Of a stretch of 64,000 nt of DNA, positions 8,736-15,350 are shown one piece after another. Numbering within the stretch: position 1 is the stretch's first letter; the number at the start of each line of letters is the position of its first letter. The position numbers and the translations under genes were made by a program. Under the pieces are notes generated by a model that saw nothing but the letters and a program-made list of their open reading frames with translations, did no database searches and was not told where the DNA came from. The stretch is from Myxococcus llanfairpwllgwyngyllgogerychwyrndrobwllllantysiliogogogochensis (lineage in GTDB: Bacteria; Myxococcota; Myxococcia; Myxococcales; Myxococcaceae), in contig NZ_VIFM01000016.1 of assembly GCF_006636215.1 (NCBI RefSeq), positions 22,097 through 86,096 on the forward strand. Direction: 5' to 3'.

Positions 8736-9869
8736 GTGTCCCACTTCCTTCCCACCCGCAGGGCCCTCCTCGCCGGCGCCGCGGCGACCACCGTCGGACT
8801 GGCGCTCCGTCCCGAACTCGCACGAGCCGCCCCCGCGCCCAGGCGCGCGCCGGGCGAGGACCCCGTCCGCCTCTTCTCCAACGAGAACCGCTACGGCCCT
8901 TCTGAAGGCGCGAAGCGAGCCATCCGCGAGTCCCTCCACCTCAGCAGCCGCTACGCCACGACCGACAGCGTCAATGTCCTCAAGCGCCTCATCGCCGAGC
9001 AGGAGGGCCTGACGCCCGAGCACGTCCTGCTCACCGCGGGCTCCTTCGAGGCGCTGACGATCATCGCGGCGGAGTACGCCTCCGGTGGGGGCGGCGTCGT
9101 GTGCGCGGACCTGACCTTTCCCGTCCTCGCCAACTACGCCGAGCGCGTCGGAGGGAAGGTGCAGCGCGTTCCGCTCGACGCCACGCTGACGCATGACCTT
9201 GCGGCCATGGAGGCCCGCGTGGGCGCGGGCACTAAGCTCGTCTCGGTGTGCAATCCCAACAACCCCACGGGCACCATCGTCGACCCGGCCCGCTTGCGCG
9301 CCTTCTGCGAGGCGGTGTCTCCCCGCGCCACCGTGCTGGTGGACGAGGTGTATCTGAACTACCTGGAGCCCGCGCCGGGCCAGTCCATGGTGGACCAGGT
9401 GCGCACGGGAAGAAGCGTCATCATCGCCCGCTCCTTCTCCAAGATTTATGGGCTGGCCGGCATGCGCGTGGGCTACGCCCTGGCCCAGCCCCAGGTCGTC
9501 CAGCGGCTGTCCGAGCTGCGGATGTCCCTCCCCAACTCCACGTCCATCATGGCCGCGACGGCGAGCCTCCAGGACAAGCCCTTCCTCGCCCGCATGCGCA
9601 AGCTCACCGCCGAGTCTCGCGAGGTCACCACCCGCGTCCTGGACGAACTGGGGATGAAGTACATCGCGGGCCACGGCAACTTCCTCTGGATTCCGCTGAC
9701 CCGGCAGCAACTGGACCTGCCCGTGCGCTTCGCCCCCCATGGCTTCCACCTGATGACGAACCCGAACGTCCCCATCTCCCTGGACGACTCCGCCTTGCGC
9801 CTGACGCTGGGCACGGTGGAGGAGATGCGCGCGTTCGGCACCCTCCTGCGCTCCATGCTGAAGACCTGA
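8736..9869 (+). CDS. Tat-exported histidinol-phosphate-type aminotransferase
   Basis: This is a 377-residue PLP enzyme of fold type I. The GTG start has GGGAGA nine bases upstream. The N-terminus carries a twin-arginine signal (TRRALLAG followed by a hydrophobic stretch and ARAA), so the enzyme is predicted to be exported already folded. The aminotransferase body shows SNENRYGPS, the cofactor-loop VCNPNNPTGT, the acidic VDEVYLNY, and the Schiff-base Lys236 in SFSKIYGLAG, closest in pattern to HisC-like aminotransferases. Export of a PLP enzyme is unusual and argues against a role in histidine synthesis. The substrate is unknown. The next gene downstream is an unrelated kinase on the same strand. 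Confidence 0.88.
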   Translation: MSHFLPTRRALLAGAAATTVGLALRPELARAAPAPRRAPGEDPVRLFSNENRYGPSEGAKRAIRESLHLSSRYATTDSVNVLKRLIAEQEGLTPEHVLLTAGSFEALTIIAAEYASGGGGVVCADLTFPVLANYAERVGGKVQRVPLDATLTHDLAAMEARVGAGTKLVSVCNPNNPTGTIVDPARLRAFCEAVSPRATVLVDEVYLNYLEPAPGQSMVDQVRTGRSVIIARSFSKIYGLAGMRVGYALAQPQVVQRLSELRMSLPNSTSIMAATASLQDKPFLARMRKLTAESREVTTRVLDELGMKYIAGHGNFLWIPLTRQQLDLPVRFAPHGFHLMTNPNVPISLDDSALRLTLGTVEEMRAFGTLLRSMLKT

Positions 9870-9947
9870 GAGCAGACAGACAGGCGCACGCATCCCCGAG
9901 GCGCTCGCGCGTCGTCGGGCTGGATTCACTCTGGTAGGTTCCCGCGC

Positions 9948-11066
9948 ATGAAACACCGCCTGGCCCCCGCTCCAGCGTTCTGGACCCTGCAGCTCGGGGG
10001 CTGGGGGCTCTACGCCATCCTGCTCATCATCACCTTCTATCCAGCCATCAACGCGGATGGCGGCGCGCTGCACCTGGTGGTGGCCAAGGCGCACCGCGCG
10101 CTGTACGGCCTGGCGCTCACCAGCGTGATGAGGCTGGCCTACCGGCGCCTCTTTCCAGGCACCTTCCGGCGGCAGACGCTCTGGGCCATGGTCACCAGCG
10201 CGGCGTTCGGAGTCCTCTGGACGGTGCTGGGTGAGCTGTGGGCCATCTGGCTCTATCCCACGTACGACTGGCATCGACACCAGATGTCGCTTCCCCGGCT
10301 CTCGCTGGAATACGGCGTCACGCTGCTGGGCTGGAGCGGGCTCTACTTCGGAATCAAACACGCCCGAGCCTGGCAGGAGGAGCGCGAGCGCGCCCTGCGA
10401 GCGGACACCCTGGCGCAGGAGGCGCGGCTCGCGTCCCTGCGTCACCAGATGCACCCGCACTTCCTGTTCAACGCGCTCACCTCCGTGCGCGCCCTCATCG
10501 GGGAGGACCCCGCCCGTGCGCGGCGCATGGTGACGGAGATGGCGGACTTCCTGCGCTTCTCGCTCCAGAAGGGGGACTACCCGCATGTCCCGCTGGAGGA
10601 GGAGCTGTCCATGGTGCGCAGCTACCTGAGCATCGAGTCGGTGCGCTTCGAGGAGAAGCTGGACGCGAGCCTCTCCGTGGAGCCCGGCACCGAGCAGCTC
10701 ACCGTGCCCGCGTTCCTCATCCAGCCGCTGGTGGACAACGCGGTGAAGCACGGCCTCGCGTCCGGCGTGCTGCCAGTGCGCGTACGTGTGCGGGTGACGC
10801 GGGTGCGGGACGTGCTGCGCATCCAGGTGGACAACACCGGCACGTGGGCGCCCGCGGCGCGCGAGCTGGGCCCCCAGGGCACGGGCACCGGGCTCCGCAA
10901 CGTGCGCGAGCGACTGGCCCACCTCTACGCGGACCGCGCGAAGCTGGAGACGTCGGAGACGGAGGGCTGGGTCCACATCGTCGTCGAGCTTCCCGCCATG
11001 GAATGGACCCCGATACTCGCGGAGGAATCGCATGACGCTGCCCCTGCGCGCGTTGCTCGTGGATGA
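9948..11066 (+). CDS. LytS/YehU-type sensor histidine kinase
   Basis: This 372-residue membrane kinase has about four N-terminal helices (between residues 10 and 145) and no extracellular domain of note. The cytoplasmic part is the His_kinase family typical of LytTR systems: SLRHQMHPHFLFN with the expected phosphorylated His171 in PHFLFN, then FLIQPLVDNAVKHG as N box and GTGTGLRNVRERL as the glycine-rich lid. The C-terminus overlaps the start of the response regulator by 35 bases, so the pair is co-translated. The signal sensed is unknown. Confidence 0.93.
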   Translation: MKHRLAPAPAFWTLQLGGWGLYAILLIITFYPAINADGGALHLVVAKAHRALYGLALTSVMRLAYRRLFPGTFRRQTLWAMVTSAAFGVLWTVLGELWAIWLYPTYDWHRHQMSLPRLSLEYGVTLLGWSGLYFGIKHARAWQEERERALRADTLAQEARLASLRHQMHPHFLFNALTSVRALIGEDPARARRMVTEMADFLRFSLQKGDYPHVPLEEELSMVRSYLSIESVRFEEKLDASLSVEPGTEQLTVPAFLIQPLVDNAVKHGLASGVLPVRVRVRVTRVRDVLRIQVDNTGTWAPAARELGPQGTGTGLRNVRERLAHLYADRAKLETSETEGWVHIVVELPAMEWTPILAEESHDAAPARVARG

Positions 11067-11775
11067 CGAGCGGCTCGCCCGAGTCGAGCTGCGCGAGATG
11101 CTGTCGTCGTCTCCCCATGTGAAGGTCGTGGGCGAGGCGGACAGCGTGAAGTCCGCGCTGGAGCGAATCGAGGAGCTGCGGCCGGAGCTGCTCTTCCTGG
11201 ACGTGCAGATGCCCGGAGAGGGCGGCTTCGAGCTGCTCGCCCGCCTGCCCGAGCGGCCATTCCAGGTGATTTTCGTCACGGCCCACGACACGCACGCGCT
11301 GCGGGCGTTCGAGGTCAACGCGCTGGACTACCTGCTCAAGCCCGTGCATCCGGACCGGCTGGCGCGGGCCGTGGAGCGACTGGTGGAACGGGAGCAGGGT
11401 AAACCGGCGCCCGCGCAGGGCCCCACCCGCCAGAAGCTCACCGAGGCGGACGTGCTGTTCCTGGAGAACGGCGCGAAGTCGCGCTTCGTGCGGGTGGAGC
11501 AGCTCGTCTGCCTTCGCGGCGCGGGCGACTACGTGGAGCTCGTCACGGCGGACGGCCAGTGCACGCTGTCGCCGCGCCCCTTGAAGGAGTGGGAGCTGCG
11601 CCTGCCGGAGCGGACCTTCGCGCGCATCCACCGCTCCGCGCTGGTCAACCTGACCTACGTCGAGCGCGTGGACCGGGGCTTGAGTGGCGGGGGTGACGTC
11701 TACCTGCGCGGGCTGGAAGCGCCTCTGCCGCTCAGCCGGAGCCATGCGTCGGCGCTGCGCGAGCGGTTCGGCTGA
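11032..11775 (+). CDS. LytTR-family response regulator
   Basis: This is the 247-residue partner of the LytS-type kinase. The receiver domain has the D11/D12 acidic pair, phosphoacceptor D57 in LFLDVQMPG, a Thr in FVTAHD and a Lys in YLLKPV. The C-terminal 100 residues are a LytTR DNA-binding domain with the characteristic RGAGDYVEL, ERTFARIHRSALVNL and LPLSRSH segments. Regulators of this class often control exported or cell-surface products; the targets here are unknown. The gene is convergent with the macrodomain gene, with 27 bases between stops. Confidence 0.94.
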   Translation: MTLPLRALLVDDERLARVELREMLSSSPHVKVVGEADSVKSALERIEELRPELLFLDVQMPGEGGFELLARLPERPFQVIFVTAHDTHALRAFEVNALDYLLKPVHPDRLARAVERLVEREQGKPAPAQGPTRQKLTEADVLFLENGAKSRFVRVEQLVCLRGAGDYVELVTADGQCTLSPRPLKEWELRLPERTFARIHRSALVNLTYVERVDRGLSGGGDVYLRGLEAPLPLSRSHASALRERFG

Positions 11776-11802
11776 CCGGCTGCGCCCGTGAGCGCGCGGC
11801 GA

Positions 11803-12486
11803 CTACCTGCCGCGCTGCTCCTGCTCGCGACAGCGCTCCACGAAGTCCAGCACCTCGCGCGACACGGAGCCCTCCGGCAGCGCGAAGTAGCGCGAGACGA
11901 TATCCACGGTGGCGATGTACTCCGGCAGGTTGTAGCCGTAGAAGACCAGACGCCCGAGCCGCGAACCCTCTCTGGCGCTCAGGTGCTCGCTCAGCGTGGA
12001 GCACGCCAGGTCCACCGACTCACGCAGCGAGAGCCCTCCGGTGCCAGCCCCCAGGGCGACCATGGCCACGGAGAGGTCCGCTTCGTTCAACTGCTCCAGC
12101 GTCTCCCACAGCTTCACGCAGGCCGCGCGGATACGCTGCGAGTCCGGGAACGAGCCCCCGTGAATGCCCTCGCGATAGTCCATCACCGCGACGTGGGCCA
12201 CCCACTTCGCCGTGAGGTGCGCGCCCGCCTCCGTCACCAGCACCTCGCCTGGCGCCATGGGTCCACCGAAGCGCGCATTCAGCGCCGCGAGGATGTGCTC
12301 CTGGAAGCCTTCGCCGCACGCCCGGCGGATGGCGCCGGAGACACCCGAGCCGAGCTGGCCATTCGTGTTGGATGCATTGACGAGCACCCGCTCGCGTCCG
12401 CTCACCAGACTGCCTTGCACCACTTCGACAGACGACAGCCGTGAGCCCACGTCAGGGCTCTTCAACACCACGTTCGACAAGCGCAT
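11803..12486 (-). CDS. macrodomain (ADP-ribose-binding) protein
   Basis: This 227-residue protein starts at an ATG preceded by GGGAAGG at a good distance; an upstream in-frame ATG at 12507 is less likely. It is essentially one macrodomain: the adenine-site strand LVNASN (N37, N40), the glycine-rich phosphate loop QLGSGVSGAI, and the second loop ALGAGTGGLS. Macrodomains bind ADP-ribose or remove it from proteins and nucleic acids. The C-terminal 45 residues extend beyond the usual domain. It lies downstream of the DUF1023 hydrolase gene, separated by a likely terminator, so the two are probably independent. Confidence 0.85.
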   Translation of the reverse strand: MRLSNVVLKSPDVGSRLSSVEVVQGSLVSGRERVLVNASNTNGQLGSGVSGAIRRACGEGFQEHILAALNARFGGPMAPGEVLVTEAGAHLTAKWVAHVAVMDYREGIHGGSFPDSQRIRAACVKLWETLEQLNEADLSVAMVALGAGTGGLSLRESVDLACSTLSEHLSAREGSRLGRLVFYGYNLPEYIATVDIVSRYFALPEGSVSREVLDFVERCREQEQRGR

Positions 12487-12516
12487 GCACGACCTTCCCA
12501 GGTCCACTCAAGACAA

Positions 12517-12548
12517 GCGGGACCCGCCAGAGCTCCGGCCGGTCCCGC
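12517..12548 (-). terminator. stem-loop after the DUF1023 gene
   Basis: GCGGGACC (12517-12524) and GGTCCCGC (12541-12548) pair perfectly around a 16-base loop. Read on the minus strand, the stem lies about 57 bases past the stop codon of the DUF1023 gene and is followed by TTGTCTT. This is a plausible intrinsic terminator with a weak U tract. Confidence 0.5.
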
Positions 12549-12604
12549 GAAAAGATTGTAATGGATTCCGGTGGAGCGGACCTTGGGCCCGCTCTACATC
12601 CGGT

Positions 12605-13918
12605 TCACTCCACGGCGCGCTTCGCCTCGGGGTCGATGACGCGGTTGCCCTTCCACCAGTCATGCTCGCCGTAGCGCTGCTGGGCCCGGTCCACTCCGCC
12701 GTAGTTCCCGGTGACGATGTCCGCCAGGTTGGCCAGGGACTCGGAGCCCTCTTTGTAGTACTTGGAATGGTCGCCCATGTTGCTCTTGTCCCCGCGGTCC
12801 TTCGCCTCCGCGGTGAACCGGTTGGCGCCGAACTTGTTCTCGGACGGGTCCTGTCCCAGCGGGTCCCCGGGCAGGTTGCTGCCATTGAGCCAGGACACCA
12901 CGTCCCGGCTGGCCGAGCCGGACCACACGTGGCCATTGGCGAGCGCGCCGTCGTAGTCCTTCACCGACTTGGCGCTGCCCGCGCCGGGGCTGCCGATGAG
13001 CACCAGGTCATCCGCCTGGAGGCCGTTCTTGTCGGCGGCGATGGAGGCGGTGGTGCTGCCATAGCTGTGGCCAATGACAGTCAGGTGCGGCTGGTTTCCG
13101 TCCCGCGCGGCGCGGATGCCGGCCACGTCGGCGGCCAGCAGCTTGGCGCCATTCTCCGCGGCGTTGTCGGACGCCACGTTCTGGAAGCCCGGCGCGTCGT
13201 AGCCCATCCAGGCCACCGTCGCGACCTCACCCTGCTGCGTGCCCGAGGCCTTGTGGAGCTTGAGCGCGTCGCTGGTGATGTTGTCCATGTAGCCGCGCAC
13301 GTCCGAGTTCAGGCCCGGCACGCTCACCGACACATGCTTCGCGGTGTCCAGGTTGCCGGCGACGATGGCCGCACGGCCCTCGCCATTGACGAAGGTCGAG
13401 TCATAGACGAGCAGCTGCGCGGAGCCCGCCTCCTTCGCCACCCGGTCCAGCTGCGTCTGCACGGCCCGCGCGTTCTCCAGCTGGCGCTGTTGGTCCTTGG
13501 AGGGTGACTTCTCCGCGCTGAGCTGGGCGATTTCATTCTTCAGCTGCGTGCGGTTCGCGGTGTCACGCACGGAGGCCGGCAGGCCATCCATGGAGCCGAG
13601 CTTCTTGGGGTCCGAGCTGACCACCTGCGACTGCTCCGTGGGCGACAGCTGCTTCCACCAACCGGCGCGGGCCTTCGGGTCCGCGGGCGCGCTGTCCAGC
13701 GGCCCCTTGGCGGCGAGCGGCGCATTCTCCCCGGTGAGCTTCTCCGCCCCCGTCTTGCGAGGCCCCTCGAACGCGGAGACCGTCTCCACCTTCTCCACGG
13801 GCTTCGCCTTGGGCTTTTCCTTGGCCGCCGTCTGCTGCTCGGCCGCGACGCGCGCGGCCTCCGCTCGGCGACGGGCGGACTCGGCTGCGCTGCTGTTCAC
13901 AGAGGAGATACCGGCCAT
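12605..13918 (-). CDS. DUF1023-type alpha/beta hydrolase with Ala/Arg-rich leader
   Basis: This 437-residue protein starts after a GAGG site. Residues 1-50 form an Ala/Arg/Glu-rich helix (AAESARRRAEAARVAAEQQ) and a Lys/Pro linker, with no Sec signal. The next part matches the DUF1023 pattern: W..LSPTEQ..VV...P..LGSMDGLP..VRDTANR, a coiled-coil stretch (about 150-190), then an alpha/beta hydrolase core with nucleophile Ser285 in IGHSYGST and a late DHSKYY segment supplying the likely His. DUF1023 enzymes are best known from actinobacteria, often fused to secretion leaders. Lipase, esterase or toxin activity are all possible. An inverted repeat lies upstream and a hairpin terminator downstream, so it is probably a single-gene unit. 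Confidence 0.82.
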   Translation of the reverse strand: MAGISSVNSSAAESARRRAEAARVAAEQQTAAKEKPKAKPVEKVETVSAFEGPRKTGAEKLTGENAPLAAKGPLDSAPADPKARAGWWKQLSPTEQSQVVSSDPKKLGSMDGLPASVRDTANRTQLKNEIAQLSAEKSPSKDQQRQLENARAVQTQLDRVAKEAGSAQLLVYDSTFVNGEGRAAIVAGNLDTAKHVSVSVPGLNSDVRGYMDNITSDALKLHKASGTQQGEVATVAWMGYDAPGFQNVASDNAAENGAKLLAADVAGIRAARDGNQPHLTVIGHSYGSTTASIAADKNGLQADDLVLIGSPGAGSAKSVKDYDGALANGHVWSGSASRDVVSWLNGSNLPGDPLGQDPSENKFGANRFTAEAKDRGDKSNMGDHSKYYKEGSESLANLADIVTGNYGGVDRAQQRYGEHDWWKGNRVIDPEAKRAVE

Positions 13919-14009
13919 GACAGCGCCTCGTGTTGAAGGGGGGATACCTACATCTTCGCGAATCAGCCGAAAATGTTTCCTGACGCCTAGGAAAAACCGA
14001 GGGGCGTGA

Positions 14010-14028
14010 TGTGACGCAGGACGTCACA
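14010..14028. promoter_or_regulatory. inverted repeat upstream of the DUF1023 gene
   Basis: TGTGACG (14010-14016) and CGTCACA (14022-14028) form a perfect 7-base inverted repeat with a 5-base centre, about 92 bases before the hydrolase start and about 130 bases past the stop of the upstream gene. It could be an operator, or a second hairpin behind that gene. No long U tract follows on either strand, so an operator is slightly favoured. Confidence 0.35.
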
Positions 14029-14102
14029 CCTTTCGGCGGCGACCCACGGCGCTCCGAGTCACGTTGGCGCAGGCATCGCGCGAACCCGGACGCCAGAAAG
14101 CA

Positions 14103-14140
14103 GAAGGCCCGGGGCCGCTGTTCGCGACCACCGGGCCTTC
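14103..14140 (-). terminator. intrinsic terminator after the LEA-like repeat gene
   Basis: GAAGGCCCGG (14103-14112) and CCGGGCCTTC (14131-14140) make a perfect 10-base-pair stem with an 18-base loop, 20 bases past the stop codon on the minus strand. The minus-strand sequence continues TGCTTTCTGG, a modest U-rich tail. Confidence 0.6.
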
Positions 14141-14160
14141 GTCAACGACTGGGGACGGGG

Positions 14161-15204
14161 CTACTTGGTGGGGTTGTCCACGCCGTTGTTGGTCCACACG
14201 TAGCGCTGAATCCAGTCACCACCGACGCCCAGGCCCGTCTCGCGCTGGCGGTCCTGGACGAGCGCGGGGGGCAGGCCCTTGTCCTGGAAGGACGCGGGCA
14301 CGCGGGTGCCGGACTCGAGGTGCGAGTTGTTGACGACCTCGTACTGGAGGTTGGGCTTGCCGGTCTTCTCGTCGATGCCGGTGCACGTCACCTGCGTGCG
14401 GTAGGAGCCGATGAACCACTCCAGCGAGGTGTACTTCTCCTTGCTCTTCTCGTCGGTGCCCGGGCCCGTGAAGCGGTACAGGGCCTTGTCCTTCTGCGCG
14501 TCGGTGGCCTCGGCGGGAGGGAACACGTCGCCGGGCTTCGGGTTCGGGTACATCTTGAAGAACTCTTCGGTGACCTGCTGCTGGTGGGGGCGGCCCGCCA
14601 GGTCTTCGGTGTACGCGTTGTCGCGCACGGTGACGCGCTCGGTGCCGTTGTCCGTCTTGTCCCAGGTGCCCAGGTCCTTGGGCTTCTCCTCGAGCAGCCA
14701 GGTGCCCCACAGCTTGGGCCAGTCACCCTGCAGCTTCTGCCCCGTCACCGGGTCCGTCGTCCGGGTGATGCCCTCCAGGTCCACCTTGCCCAGCGTCTTC
14801 AGGCTCTGGGTGATGGAGGAGTCCTTGCCGACGAGCAGCTCCGACGTCTTGGCCAGGGCATCCATGCCGCCCTCGGCCGCCTTCACCAGCTGGTCGGCGG
14901 CGCCGTCCGGCAGCACCTTCGTGACGCCGTGGTACGCGGTGCGCAGCCCCGTCTGGAACACGTCGCGGGCCAGGTCCTTCGGGTCGGTGATGGCCTTCTT
15001 GAACGCGTCCGTGACGGGGTTGTGCTTCACGTCCTCGAACACGTCCTTGGTCGTGTCGACGACGGCCTTCTTCACGTCGTTGGTCGTGTCGACGACGGCC
15101 TTCTTCACGTCCGTCGCCTTGTCGACGACCGTGTCCTTCACGTCGTTGACGGTGTTCGTCACCGTCTTCCGAACGTCGTTGAAGCTGGGGATCTTGAAAC
15201 CCAT
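14161..15204 (-). CDS. unrecognised protein with 11-residue amphipathic repeats
   Basis: This 347-residue protein starts at the ATG of MGFKIPSFNDV, with GAGG about 10 bases upstream; a longer frame to 15309 lacks support. Residues 21-53 are three consecutive 11-mers of the form DVKKAVVDTTN, continuing degenerately to about 60, and look like LEA-type or apolipoprotein-type amphipathic helices. The middle is helical. The C-terminal 150 residues hold a Trp- and Asn-rich domain (WLLEEKP, LEWFIGSY, YEVVNNSHLESGTRVPASF, WIQRYVW) that I cannot assign. There is no signal peptide. It sits next to the DUF1023 protein on the same strand but behind its own terminator. A surface, stress or effector role is possible; none is shown. 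Confidence 0.7.
   Translation of the reverse strand: MGFKIPSFNDVRKTVTNTVNDVKDTVVDKATDVKKAVVDTTNDVKKAVVDTTKDVFEDVKHNPVTDAFKKAITDPKDLARDVFQTGLRTAYHGVTKVLPDGAADQLVKAAEGGMDALAKTSELLVGKDSSITQSLKTLGKVDLEGITRTTDPVTGQKLQGDWPKLWGTWLLEEKPKDLGTWDKTDNGTERVTVRDNAYTEDLAGRPHQQQVTEEFFKMYPNPKPGDVFPPAEATDAQKDKALYRFTGPGTDEKSKEKYTSLEWFIGSYRTQVTCTGIDEKTGKPNLQYEVVNNSHLESGTRVPASFQDKGLPPALVQDRQRETGLGVGGDWIQRYVWTNNGVDNPTK
15046..15144 (-). repeat. three tandem 33-bp repeats coding 11-mers
   Basis: Codons 21-53 of the protein above consist of three in-frame 33-base units coding DVKDTVVDKAT, DVKKAVVDTTN and DVKKAVVDTTK. Units two and three are almost identical at DNA level, which points to recent slippage or duplication. 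Confidence 0.8.
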
Positions 15205-15350
15205 GTGGGTGGGACCTCGGGGGGTGTGGGCGGCCAGACTTCGGCTGACTCTGGAGTTATCGGCCCTGGAACGTCGATTGTTTCTTGTAGGCTGAGAACC
15301 ACGCCCCACCCTTGGATTGCCCCTGAATCCAGGGGGTTGCGAGGACCTTC

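Noticed and set aside
8604..11318. A 904-codon open frame on the minus strand opposite the aminotransferase and LytS genes.
   Set aside because: It mirrors real genes on the other strand; its composition is the low-complexity Arg/Gly/His type produced by high-GC antisense frames, and the plus-strand genes have clear motifs.
15205..15350. A precursor-peptide gene for the radical SAM enzyme.
   Set aside because: No small frame with a ribosome site and coding bias was found in this gap or in the gap downstream of the enzyme.
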